A DNA stretch of 64,000 nucleotides from contig JADJQN010000001.1 of assembly GCA_016712745.1 (NCBI GenBank), forward strand, positions 620,001 to 684,000, written 5' to 3'. This DNA comes from Sandaracinaceae bacterium. GTDB lineage: Bacteria; Myxococcota_A; Polyangia; Polyangiales; JADJQN01. Below, in pieces: positions 25,239 to 33,837 of this stretch; the stretch's first letter is position 1, and each line of letters begins with the position of its first letter. The notes beneath the pieces were generated by a model. That model ran no database searches and had not been told where the DNA came from. It saw nothing but the letters and a program-made list of their open reading frames with translations. Made by a program: the position numbers and the translations under genes.

Positions 25239-26804
25239 ATGTATAGCTTTTCATGGAGTCATCTCGGACGCCGAGCGCTCATGCTCGGCCTCGTTGGCTC
25301 TGCTCTTACCGGTCTTGCCGGTTGCATGTCCTCCGGCGACGAGCGCACCGTTGGCGTCTCGCAAGGTTACGCCGTTCCTGGTCGTCCGACTGGCATTGCC
25401 CCCACCGGCAATATCATGACCAACAACCCAACCTACCAATGGACGCCCCCGGCGGGCGGCGCTGACACATATCGCCTTTGGGTCGACGACGGTTCGGCGC
25501 CGCACGTCATCGATGAAGTGTTTACGGAGGCTGCCGCTGGCTGTGTTGGCGGCGTTGGAACGTGCTCGGTGACGGCATCCACGACTATCGCTGGTGGCGT
25601 CGGCTACTGGTGGGTTCTCGGCACAAACGGAGACGGCGACGGCCAGTGGAGCGCTGGTGTCTCCTTCACTTACGCGCAGAACCTCGTCGCCACGCTCATC
25701 TCGCCGACGGGCACCATCGTTGATTCGACCCCGACGTACTCGTGGAACGCATTGGTTGGTGGCTCGACCTATCGCCTCTATGTGAGCGATCCGGTCGGAG
25801 GTTTTGGCTACGTCGATCAGACCTTCACTGCAGCGGCAGCCGGCTGCGCGAGTGGCATGGGCGTTTGCAGCGTGACTCCAGTCACTGTTCTCAACCCCGG
25901 CGCAGGCACCTGGTGGATCCAGACCAACGGCGGCGGCGGTCAGTGGAGCTCGGGCATGAGCTACAACCTGGACAACACCTGCCCTGGCGGCTGCGATGAC
26001 GGCCAGCCCTGCACGGACGACGTCTGCGATCCCATGGTTGGCTGCGTGAGCACCAGCGACGCGACGAACACCTGCGACGATGGCAATGCTTGCACCACCG
26101 GCGACCAATGCAACGCGCGCGGCATCTGCCTCGCGTCGGATTACAACTCCTGCCGCGTCACAACTCTTGGCCCGACCGGCAATGACGTGGGCCAGTCGCC
26201 GACCTTCACTTGGCAGGGCATCGCCGGCGTGACGACGTACCGCCTCTACGCGATCGACGGGCAGAACCTTGGCTCGCTCACCGGCGGGGCGCCGGCGGTT
26301 GACACGCAAGTGACAGCAGCCGCTGCGGGCTGTCCCGGTGGAGTCGGCACCTGCTCGTTCGCGCCGCCGGTGACATTCGCACCGGGTCGCGCTGCCTTCT
26401 GGGTACAAACTCCTCCCTTCGTCGACGGTGAGCAATCGGGCTACCAGCACGGCCCGTGGAGCAGCCAGCTCGACTTCACCAACGGCATCAGCACGCGCCC
26501 GGTCGGTTTGACCCCCACCGGTGTTCAAGGCACGCAGACGCCGACTTATACCTGGTCGCCAATCGTAGGCTCGGGCACTACGTACATGCTCTGGGTTAGC
26601 AATGCTGCGGGCACGACGCTCTACACCGAGGAAGTTTCGGAGAACGCCGTCGGCTGTGCCGGTGGCTCGGGCACCTGCTCACTCACGCCGGCGATGGCGA
26701 TTCCGACGGGCAGCAACTACTGGTGGGTTCAGGCGAACCCCCACGTGGGTATCTACAGCGCTCAGGGCTTGTGGAGCACGGGCGTAAACTTCACGTCCCC
26801 CTAA
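25239..26804 (+). CDS. repeat-containing, cysteine-rich lipoprotein
   Basis: This 521-residue protein has a signal peptide ending in lipobox LAGC (C29). It is built of four similar modules of ~95-110 residues at about 50-145, 151-243, 306-414 and 421-519. Each has PTYxWxP, TYRLWVxD, an AAAGCxxGxGxCS loop with two cysteines seven apart, and a YWWVQTN/GxWSxG end, so each is likely a fibronectin-like beta-sandwich with one disulfide. Between modules 2 and 3 lies a cysteine-dense stretch (248-305) with the repeated CDDGxxCTxxxxC pattern known from myxobacterial secreted proteins. A strong GGAGG ribosome-binding site sets ATG 25239. It is probably an outer-surface adhesin or glycan-binding protein. 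Confidence 0.85.
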   Translation: MYSFSWSHLGRRALMLGLVGSALTGLAGCMSSGDERTVGVSQGYAVPGRPTGIAPTGNIMTNNPTYQWTPPAGGADTYRLWVDDGSAPHVIDEVFTEAAAGCVGGVGTCSVTASTTIAGGVGYWWVLGTNGDGDGQWSAGVSFTYAQNLVATLISPTGTIVDSTPTYSWNALVGGSTYRLYVSDPVGGFGYVDQTFTAAAAGCASGMGVCSVTPVTVLNPGAGTWWIQTNGGGGQWSSGMSYNLDNTCPGGCDDGQPCTDDVCDPMVGCVSTSDATNTCDDGNACTTGDQCNARGICLASDYNSCRVTTLGPTGNDVGQSPTFTWQGIAGVTTYRLYAIDGQNLGSLTGGAPAVDTQVTAAAAGCPGGVGTCSFAPPVTFAPGRAAFWVQTPPFVDGEQSGYQHGPWSSQLDFTNGISTRPVGLTPTGVQGTQTPTYTWSPIVGSGTTYMLWVSNAAGTTLYTEEVSENAVGCAGGSGTCSLTPAMAIPTGSNYWWVQANPHVGIYSAQGLWSTGVNFTSP

Positions 26805-26833
26805 CGCGAACGGCAGCGCGCTGCCTACAAACG

Positions 26834-26867
26834 AAACGCCCCGCCTCACGGTGGGGCGTTTTGCTTT
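26834..26867 (+). terminator. rho-independent terminator
   Basis: A 12-bp stem (AAACGCCCCGCC pairing with GGTGGGGCGTTT, one G-U pair) closes a TCAC loop and runs into TTTT. It sits between convergent genes and the reverse strand also has a short T run, so it may serve both. Confidence 0.9.
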
Positions 26868-26883
26868 AACGCGTTTGGTTGAG

Positions 26884-27576
26884 CTACTCGCGAATGAACT
26901 TGATGAGTTCGTTCCACCGCGTGAAGAGCGGGCTCTCTTTGTTCGTATGAACCGTGAAGTCCACGCGCCCAGTTTTCGGATAGCCGATGAAATCCAAGAT
27001 TTGGTGCCGGCCGGTTGCACTGTTCAGGTTCTGGGTTTCGAAGATCTTAAAGCGTCCGTCGAGCTCCCGCTCCAACGCCTCTGAGCGAGCGTAGTAATCA
27101 TCCCAATAGAGCTCGAGCGCCTCTTTCATAGTCTTCACACGGTAACGCGGGTAGCAAGCGTCCCAGATCTTGCGCACCAGGTCATAGCGCGTCGCGTCAG
27201 CGCGCAGGTCCAGCGAACGATGAAGATAGCTGCGCACGACTTGATCTTTGGATCGCCGTATCGACAAGAAGCGCGCATTTGGAAAAGCGCGGGCGAGCTG
27301 CGGCACGTAGCCCAGCATGTACATGCCCACATCGCCGAGATAGTGCTCAGGCCGACGTGCGCGCTGCTGCGTGTAGTAGTCGCGGTAGCGATCCCACTCC
27401 CCTTCCCACTTGAACACGGGCGCCAAATGCAGGGCCTGCTTGAGACGATGGCGGGAGAAGGAAGCTGCGTCGCCGCCTTCGTGAAGACAGCGCATGTCGG
27501 GCTGCGCGCTCAAGAACTGAGCGATCGAAAGCGACCCGTTGCGCCCGGTTCCGCAGATGAAGAACGGTTGGGTCAC
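26884..27576 (-). CDS. sulfotransferase
   Basis: A 230-residue enzyme using GTG 27576 as start; this start overlaps the P450 stop as GTGA and places the P-loop at the N-terminus (a longer frame upstream is the P450 gene read in another phase). The 5'-phosphosulfate loop is GTGRNGS (residues 9-15) and the 3'-phosphate site is IRRSKDQVVRSYLHR (106-120), so it should use PAPS. It is shorter than carbohydrate sulfotransferases with membrane anchors and lacks a transmembrane segment. As the last gene of a desaturase-P450-sulfotransferase set it likely sulfates a hydroxyl of a lipid, possibly one introduced by the P450. A sterminal site is not visible. Acceptor unknown. Confidence 0.85.
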   Translation of the reverse strand: MTQPFFICGTGRNGSLSIAQFLSAQPDMRCLHEGGDAASFSRHRLKQALHLAPVFKWEGEWDRYRDYYTQQRARRPEHYLGDVGMYMLGYVPQLARAFPNARFLSIRRSKDQVVRSYLHRSLDLRADATRYDLVRKIWDACYPRYRVKTMKEALELYWDDYYARSEALERELDGRFKIFETQNLNSATGRHQILDFIGYPKTGRVDFTVHTNKESPLFTRWNELIKFIRE

Positions 27577-28931
27577 GTGGGCCTCGGGATCGGCGTGAAG
27601 CGCAATTCGAAATCGGGATGGGGCCGCAACGACACCAGTGGCTCCTTGCCCACCCTGCGATTGTCGACTCGTTCGATTCGGTAGCGGCTCACGAGCGTAG
27701 CAATTACAATCTTGAGCTCCAGCATGGAAAGATGATCTCCGATGCAATGGCGCGGGCCGCCGCTGAACGGCAGATATTGGAAGGGTCGCGCTGGTGGACC
27801 TGCGAGAAAGCGATCGGGAATAAACTGGTCAGCATCGGCCCACAGATCGGGGCGGCGATGGATTGCATACGGACAAACCATCACGGTTGCGCCCGCAGGA
27901 ATCACGGCATCGCCGAACCGATCCTCGCCCAGTGCTTCGCGCCCGATTGACCAGACCGAGGGATAGAGGCGCAAGGTCTCGCACACGACGGCGTCGGTAT
28001 ACGCGAGCGTAGGCACGCTTTCTCGCAAAACACCGCGCGCGCCGACCTTGCCGAGTGTTTCCGCCCGTACGCGGTCTTGCACTGCCTGGTGCGTAGCCAA
28101 CATCAGTAAGCACCACGCGAGAGCCACAGCCACTGTCTCGTGTCCCGCTGCGAGAGAAGTCAAAACCTGATCGCGCAACCAAGAGGACCTCTTGCTCTCT
28201 TCGATATCGGCGCTCGCACGTAGCAGGAGCGCCATCAGATCATCTTTCTCGCCGGGATGCGACAAGCGCGTTCGCATCCATGTGGCGAGAATCTCGTCGA
28301 TCTCAGCAGTCGCTTTGTGAAAGCGGCGCTTGCTGAGCGTAGGCATGAACGCGTCGGTGTCGACAACAGCGGCGAGTCGCCGGTCCAAGTGGCGAACCGC
28401 AACCTGCATAGCTTTGAGAAAACGGCCTTCCTCGTTGCGAACGTTCACGCTTAGCATCGTGGATGCGAAGAGGCGCAGGCTGAGCACGCTCATTGCGGCG
28501 TGAGTTAGGCGCGTCGATTGATCGTTTCCCAAAGCTTCATCAAAGTACTCGCTGGTCTCAAACGCAATCGCGTCGGTGAGTGATTCGACGAAGCGTTGGC
28601 GAAATGCTGGCATGGCCGCACGTCGCGCGTGCTGCCAGAACTCATCGTGCGTCGTGATTAGGCCATCACCCAGAAAGGTCTGCATGATGCGAAAGTCGAA
28701 ACTGCGCCGGTAGTTCTTGTTGTTGTGCTGAAGAACATGACGCGCAAGCTCTGGCGACGTGACGATGTGGATATGTTTGCCGGGAATGGGCATCTCCACC
28801 AAATCGCCATAGTCGAGTGCAATGCGGCGGATGGCCTCGGCTCGGTCGCCGAGCAAACCCGGTGCGCGCATCGCGAACTGCGCAAAGCTCATGCGATGCA
28901 CGCGCGTCGGCACGGCCTGAGGCACGCTCAC
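27573..28931 (-). CDS. cytochrome P450
   Basis: A 452-residue soluble bacterial P450. The I-helix oxygen-activation motif is AAGHETV (residues 261-267), the K-helix ExxR is E318-R321 (ETLR), and the haem ligand is C396 in FSGGPRHCIG (389-398). The fold length and the long A-helix start look like a fatty-acid or lipid hydroxylase (CYP102/CYP110-like), but the substrate cannot be read from sequence. The start is GTG 28931, overlapping the desaturase stop (GTGA), and its own stop overlaps the sulfotransferase start; the three genes are therefore translated as one coupled unit. No ferredoxin or reductase gene is adjacent. Confidence 0.95.
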   Translation of the reverse strand: MSVPQAVPTRVHRMSFAQFAMRAPGLLGDRAEAIRRIALDYGDLVEMPIPGKHIHIVTSPELARHVLQHNNKNYRRSFDFRIMQTFLGDGLITTHDEFWQHARRAAMPAFRQRFVESLTDAIAFETSEYFDEALGNDQSTRLTHAAMSVLSLRLFASTMLSVNVRNEEGRFLKAMQVAVRHLDRRLAAVVDTDAFMPTLSKRRFHKATAEIDEILATWMRTRLSHPGEKDDLMALLLRASADIEESKRSSWLRDQVLTSLAAGHETVAVALAWCLLMLATHQAVQDRVRAETLGKVGARGVLRESVPTLAYTDAVVCETLRLYPSVWSIGREALGEDRFGDAVIPAGATVMVCPYAIHRRPDLWADADQFIPDRFLAGPPARPFQYLPFSGGPRHCIGDHLSMLELKIVIATLVSRYRIERVDNRRVGKEPLVSLRPHPDFELRFTPIPRPT

Positions 28932-30019
28932 AAACTGGGCCGCGCCAAGGTGACGTGCACCGCCATGCGGGCGCTGGGCGCAAGCTTCTGCTGGGCCAGC
29001 GCAGGATTCTCCGCCCGTGCACGGGAAAGACGACGCTGCTCATCGAGCTCCGCCTTCGATCGAACGATGCGCGTGTAGGGTGCAATCCCTTTGTCGCGAA
29101 CGTACCGAACGAGAATGGCCGTCCACGAGTCGTGGCTTACCAGTTTGTCGTAGTACGGGGCGAGACGAGCACGAAGCTCAGGCAAACGCCATCCGGGCAC
29201 CCCCATGAAGTCGTGGTGTTCGTTGTGATAGCCCACGTTGAACGTCACGGCGTTCAGAGGCCCGTAGTACGAATAGGTCTCCTGGTCGGGCGAGAAAACG
29301 TAGTGCTCGTGAACAAAGTGCGCTGCGACCGGATGAATGCCGTGGCCGAACCAAAACAACAGGAAGAGGTAGAGAACCGCGAACTTGCCAACGAAGATCC
29401 ACAGCGCGGTCGTCGCAAGGATTTGAAGAGCTGCGTTCAACACCTCGAGGCGACTTGGCTTCTTCGCAAAGAACATCGCGCGAAAGAGATAGAGGAATGG
29501 GAAGAAGAGCAGCGTGAAGAACTTACGCGTAGGCGAGTTTCCGACGAGCTTGAACTCGAACGGTTGCGCGAGATCGGTATCGTTCGTGTCGATGCCCAAG
29601 AATGTGTGATGGTCGATGTGGTAGCGATGAAACGACATCGCACAGGGAATGAGCATCGGGACGTTGGCGAAAAGCGAAACTGCGCGATTGGCGTTGCGCG
29701 TCTTCGCCGCGAGATTGTGCGAACACTCGTGAATGCTCATGGCCAGCCAGTGCGTCAGCACAGCACCGACCACAAATGAGAACACCGCGATGAACCACCA
29801 CGACCCGAAGAATAGCCCTCGGTCGGCACCGAATTGCACGAGGCCTGCGAGTCCAAGCTGGGCGCAGACTACGGCGATGGTCACGTAGGCCGTGCGCAGG
29901 TCATGGCCAAAGAAGGAACGCACATCCGGATGCTGACGCAGAATTTCGGCGCGTCGGTCGAAATGCGGCTCGCCGTAGGCGACGCGCGTGAACTCCTCCG
30001 ATCTGCGTGGCGTTTCCAT
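28928..30019 (-). CDS. sphingolipid delta-4 desaturase (DES1-like)
   Basis: A 363-residue membrane desaturase strongly resembling eukaryotic dihydroceramide delta-4 desaturases. The three histidine boxes are HECSH (97-101), HRYHIDHH (131-138) and HNEHHD (265-270). Beyond the boxes, YYGPLNAVTFNVGYHNEHHD and the tail SWTAILVRYVRDKGIAPYTR copy the DES1 pattern closely, and the N-terminal FDRRAEILRQHPDVRSFFG segment matches the DES1 EILxKHPEIK region. Four to six membrane segments lie between. It would introduce the 4,5 double bond into a ceramide or sphinganine long chain. ATG 30019 follows a short gap with AGG as weak ribosome-binding site. It heads the coupled operon with P450 and sulfotransferase. 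Confidence 0.9.
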   Translation of the reverse strand: METPRRSEEFTRVAYGEPHFDRRAEILRQHPDVRSFFGHDLRTAYVTIAVVCAQLGLAGLVQFGADRGLFFGSWWFIAVFSFVVGAVLTHWLAMSIHECSHNLAAKTRNANRAVSLFANVPMLIPCAMSFHRYHIDHHTFLGIDTNDTDLAQPFEFKLVGNSPTRKFFTLLFFPFLYLFRAMFFAKKPSRLEVLNAALQILATTALWIFVGKFAVLYLFLLFWFGHGIHPVAAHFVHEHYVFSPDQETYSYYGPLNAVTFNVGYHNEHHDFMGVPGWRLPELRARLAPYYDKLVSHDSWTAILVRYVRDKGIAPYTRIVRSKAELDEQRRLSRARAENPALAQQKLAPSARMAVHVTLARPSL

Positions 30020-30215
30020 GCTCGACCTGACTTAAGCAAGGCGTGTGCCCCGCGTGTAGGTTCGTAATCACTGGTTTTTTTTCGGAAAGACCGCGGCCCA
30101 AGCCCTCTCTTCGGCCCCAGCGTCGCGGTCGAAGTGGCCGCAGCAGGCGCCAGGCGCGTTTTGTCAGGCCCTAGCCGTCGTCAGGCGTCGGCGTGGCCCG
30201 GCTTGGCCACTCGTC

Positions 30216-32282
30216 TCAACCTTCGAGGCTCTTGCTCATCCATTCGATGGCATGACAGAGCGCGTAACACGCCTGGTCGTCGCTCACGTTCAAGCGGAAC
30301 GGGACCATACGAATCAAGTGCAAGGCCATAAAGAAACAGCCGCGCCGATAGACTTCATCTTTGTGCTGCACAAAGACGTCAGCCCAATGGTCGACGCAGA
30401 GCTTCACCATCGCAGCGTCGGGCTCGGGCATGCGCAGTTTGCGGACGGCTTGCTCGCCATGAAGAACGTCAAAGAGTGTTTCGTCGCTGTGCGCCCAGCT
30501 TTCGTAGTGAGTGAGCACCGACTGTAGAAGCTTGCCGAAATCCAGTTCGGGCGCATCGAAGTAGTCCGAGCCGTCCATGTCGATGACGCGGACGTCGTCG
30601 CCGTTGCACAGGATATTCTCGAACGTGAGGTCGCCATGCACCGCACAGAGGAAGTTGGGGCCAAGTGCAGACAGGCCGATGGTTTCGGCCTTGGCGATCA
30701 AGGCACCGAGACCCGGATAGGTCTTGCCGTCGATGTAAACCTCGGCCGAGCTCACCAGCGGTCCCAGCCTTGGGTGCTTCTGCATCGCATCGAGCTTCGG
30801 ATAGATCTTGCTCGCGAAATGCGCATGCATCCAATCACCAGATGAAACGGGCGCAGGCGAACGCGTTCCGTGCACACGCTCACCGACGATATCGAGGAGC
30901 TTCGCGAGCGCGCCGTGGCGTTCATCTATCGGCAAGTCCCCAATCGCGCGATGGTTGGGCAAGAACTCCATATCGTACGAGTACTCAAAGGAGTTTTCGT
31001 GCTCGCCGTATAGCGCCGGCACGAGCTTCTTACTCAAACGCGAGAATCGCTCCATCGTTCGGTACTGATTCTTCAGGCGCGAATAGCCGAGGCTAAGGTT
31101 TCCGGCCTTCGAGACGCGCTTTCGAACGAGCAGCTTCTCTTCGTCTTCGATGAGCAACGTTTCCGCGAATGAGCCGCCCTTGAAGCGACGACGAATGCTC
31201 GGGTACGCGGACGCAATCTCCAGGTGCGAAATGCCTTGGTCGCGTCCCACTTCGAAGGCAACGGCCTGCGGTACGAGCGCAGCCGAGGGCTTGCGGTCGT
31301 TGACCAAGAAACGGGGGCCGCTCGGAAGCCCGGCGACCAAACGATGGAAGGGAACGTCCGCCTCCACAAGTCGCTCGCGCAAGAGCTGCTCTTTCGCTTG
31401 ATCGCGCGCCGTGATCAACACGATCTCGAAGCCGCGGTCTGCCCACTCACGAAGACGTTCTACCGAGCCGGCAATCGGCTTCAGAGGCTTTGTGAAGTCC
31501 GGCACGTCCTCGTGCTCGACCAACACACCGTCGATGTCGCAGAAAATCGTCCCCACGCGAACATCGCGTCGCGCCCTCGCCTCACGCAGCTTCTTCGCTT
31601 CACCGAAAAACTCTGCTTCGGCAATGGGTACGCTGCGAAAGACTTGGCCGCGCGCAATCATCTTCTCGAACGCGTTAGACATGTGCGTGTCGACATTGAC
31701 ATCAAACATCTCAACGACATTGCCCAGGCTCCGCACGAACGAGCAGCCGATCACGCCGACGAACTCGCCAGTGCCTTCCGGCAAGCGCTTCTCTGCGATG
31801 CCATTCACGCGTCCGTCGCTGACCGCCGCCACACTCCAGCACTTCAAATCTTCGCCGCGCAGATTCCACGTCGGCAAAATTGCGTCCGCGTGATTCTCGC
31901 GAATCGCCTTGAAGATCGGCGTCACGTCGAGCGCGTGGTCTACATCGCAGATAATTGCTTCGCCTAGCACTTGAGCCTGCCGAGCCGCAGCGACAATGGT
32001 TGCGCCGGGGCCGCGCGTCGGGGCGGCCAGCCTCACAACACGATGGGGAAGCTCGGGAAACATGGCGTCGATGCGCTGGGAAACCTGATGCAGCGCTTCG
32101 TGCTCTTCGAGACATATGAACACGAACTCTTTGATCGCATCGAGATGCGGGCGAAAGGAGCGAACGGCGGCCTCAATCAGGGTGTCGTTACCGATGTCGA
32201 TGAAGGGGCGGTATTTGTAGCCGGCCCTCGGGCCCTGCTCGGCCATCGGAAAAAGCACACTGACCGACGGCCCAGCGCTCAC
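30216..32282 (-). CDS. three-domain protein: nucleotidyltransferase-like, HAD phosphatase, APH/choline-kinase-like kinase
   Basis: A 688-residue fusion. Residues 1 to about 235 look like a nucleotidyltransferase related to the separate protein encoded at 33755; CDVDHALDV (112-120) would be the metal site, but the usual AGxGxR loop is degenerate (AEQGPRAGYKYRP). Residues about 243-345 are a HAD domain with the nucleophile motif DIDGV (D249, D251), TAR at 291-293 and NDR at 328-330. Residues about 370-688 are an aminoglycoside phosphotransferase/choline-kinase fold with catalytic HGDLTFEN (549-556) and metal DxD at IDMDG (567-571). Such sets activate a polyol or amino-alcohol for glycan decoration. 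ATGA overlap with the transaldolase gene marks coupling. Confidence 0.88.
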   Translation of the reverse strand: MSAGPSVSVLFPMAEQGPRAGYKYRPFIDIGNDTLIEAAVRSFRPHLDAIKEFVFICLEEHEALHQVSQRIDAMFPELPHRVVRLAAPTRGPGATIVAAARQAQVLGEAIICDVDHALDVTPIFKAIRENHADAILPTWNLRGEDLKCWSVAAVSDGRVNGIAEKRLPEGTGEFVGVIGCSFVRSLGNVVEMFDVNVDTHMSNAFEKMIARGQVFRSVPIAEAEFFGEAKKLREARARRDVRVGTIFCDIDGVLVEHEDVPDFTKPLKPIAGSVERLREWADRGFEIVLITARDQAKEQLLRERLVEADVPFHRLVAGLPSGPRFLVNDRKPSAALVPQAVAFEVGRDQGISHLEIASAYPSIRRRFKGGSFAETLLIEDEEKLLVRKRVSKAGNLSLGYSRLKNQYRTMERFSRLSKKLVPALYGEHENSFEYSYDMEFLPNHRAIGDLPIDERHGALAKLLDIVGERVHGTRSPAPVSSGDWMHAHFASKIYPKLDAMQKHPRLGPLVSSAEVYIDGKTYPGLGALIAKAETIGLSALGPNFLCAVHGDLTFENILCNGDDVRVIDMDGSDYFDAPELDFGKLLQSVLTHYESWAHSDETLFDVLHGEQAVRKLRMPEPDAAMVKLCVDHWADVFVQHKDEVYRRGCFFMALHLIRMVPFRLNVSDDQACYALCHAIEWMSKSLEG

Positions 32283-32995
32283 AACTTGAACCCTGACGAG
32301 ACCGCGTCGTTGCGGAACATCTTCACCGTGTCGAGCGAGAGCTCAGTGAGGTCTTTTCCGATCATGCCAATCTTCTTGAGCATGTCGTTGGGCACCGTCA
32401 CGATGTGGCAGCCGACCTGCGCCGCTTGCACCACGTTGTACAGTTCGCGGCAGCTTGCCCAAAGGACTTCGACGCCGGGCTTGCTCGCGACGGCCTTGAG
32501 CGCGTGCGTGATGATGGGACACGGATCAACGCCGGTATCGGCAATGCGTCCTGAGAACACCGACACGATGGCCGGCACGCCGGGAGTCAGCGCTTCGACG
32601 ATTCCGTCGATCTGTGCCGGCGTGAACACCGCAGTGACGTTCAGCTTCACGCCCGCCTTTGAGAGCGAGCTGATGATTGGAAGCGTAGGCACGCTCTGCG
32701 TATTGGTCACGGGCACCTTCACGAAAACGTTGTCGCCCCAACCAGCGAGGATCTTCGCTTGGCGTTCCATTTCGGGGAGCTCATCAGCGAAAACTTCGAG
32801 CGAGACTGGCAGGCCTTTGACCGCGGCGAGCATCTTTCGAGCGAAGCCCTCGTAGTCCGTGATGCCGACCTTGTTCATGAGCGTCGGGTTCGTCGTGAAA
32901 CCCTTCACGCCGGCCTTGTCCAGCAGCTGCGGGATATCTTCGAGCACACAGCCGTCAGCGAAGATTTTGATTTTGGAAAGGTCGGGTCTCTGCAT
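32279..32995 (-). CDS. transaldolase/fructose-6-phosphate aldolase family protein
   Basis: A 238-residue TIM-barrel enzyme of the transaldolase/TalC group. FADG at residues 12-15, the GFTTNPTLM motif (32-40) and the Schiff-base lysine K93 in VFVKVPVTNT identify the family. It is shorter than full transaldolases and close to fructose-6-phosphate aldolase in length. It could transfer or add a dihydroxyacetone unit to make an unusual ketose phosphate. ATG 32995 is chosen since upstream codons would run into the preceding gene. It lies 35 nt after the end of the frameshifted nucleotidyltransferase frame and overlaps the fusion gene by 4 nt, so all three probably serve one pathway. Confidence 0.88.
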   Translation of the reverse strand: MQRPDLSKIKIFADGCVLEDIPQLLDKAGVKGFTTNPTLMNKVGITDYEGFARKMLAAVKGLPVSLEVFADELPEMERQAKILAGWGDNVFVKVPVTNTQSVPTLPIISSLSKAGVKLNVTAVFTPAQIDGIVEALTPGVPAIVSVFSGRIADTGVDPCPIITHALKAVASKPGVEVLWASCRELYNVVQAAQVGCHIVTVPNDMLKKIGMIGKDLTELSLDTVKMFRNDAVSSGFKL

Positions 32996-33030
32996 GTCTG
33001 TATTCGGGGATGAGCCCCGACTCCGTTCAA

Positions 33031-33755
33031 TCATCCGTTGCGGTCAACCAAGGCTTTGTTCAGGCGGGCGGGATCCCCAAAAAAGTCGGCCTCTTTGAGG
33101 AAAACCCCTTCAACTGCGTCGTTTTTGCGGATCATCTGCGAAAGGATGTCCGAAAATTTGTGGCCGAAATGGCGTCGCCAAGAGCGAGAGTCGCTTCGAT
33201 ATCCGCAAATGCGTAGCAGCCGATGACACCCGCCACCTGCTCGTAGCCCGCCGGCTTGGCCTTCTCGGCGATGGCGCGGAGGCGTCCATCGCTCGCAAGG
33301 CCAGCGACGGCCCACGATTTCACGTCTTCGCCCGCAAGGTTCCACAGCGGCACCACGGCCGTCCACGGGGCAGCTGCCTCGAAGCGGGCAAAGAGAGGAC
33401 CAACCTGCACCGCATGGTCGCAGTCGCAGATCACAACTGGGCCTTTCACATCGAGGCTACGCACGGCACGCGAGATAGTCTCTGCAGGACCTCGCGTCGG
33501 GGTGGCAAACGTCACCGTGCGCATGGGCAGGCCAGAAAACATCGTTTCCAAGCGTTTTTTGACGGCGTGCGCCTCTTCCTGCTCGCCCAGGTAGGCGAAC
33601 ACGAATTCCCGTATCTGCCTGGCGTACGGGCGAAACGGCGCGAGCGCCGCTTCAATGAAGGTCTGGTCCCCAAACGTCAAAAACGGCTTGAATGTGCCGC
33701 CAAAGCGCTCGCCGCGGCCCGCCATCGGAAACAAAACTGTGACTTGCTCGCTCAT
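33031..33755 (-). pseudogene. nucleotidyltransferase, split by frameshift
   Basis: The gene begins at ATG 33755 with the nucleotidyltransferase loop FPMAGRGERFGGTFKPF and continues through VVICDCDHAVQVG. After about residue 195 (IEATLALGDA) the original frame ends quickly at 33132, whereas the frame shifted by one base continues with FGHKFSDILSQMIRKN and FLKEADFFGDPARLNK to a stop at 33031. This C-terminal part aligns with residues 200-225 of the fusion protein (NAFEKMIARG, AEAEFFGEAKKL), so both halves belong to one ~240-residue protein. The indel lies near 33161-33172, where GAAAT and AAAATTT runs occur. The intact nucleotide loop suggests an active transferase if the shift is an error. Confidence 0.8.
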
Positions 33756-33837
33756 GTGTACGGCCAGAAGCGCGGGTGTTGTACGCGGCCCAACGATGGA
33801 GCGCAATGACACGGAAGCAACATCTTTTCCGGGCTAA

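Noticed and set aside
25251..26528. 425-residue minus-strand frame
   Set aside because: Antisense to the repeat lipoprotein, which has a clear signal peptide and ribosome-binding site.
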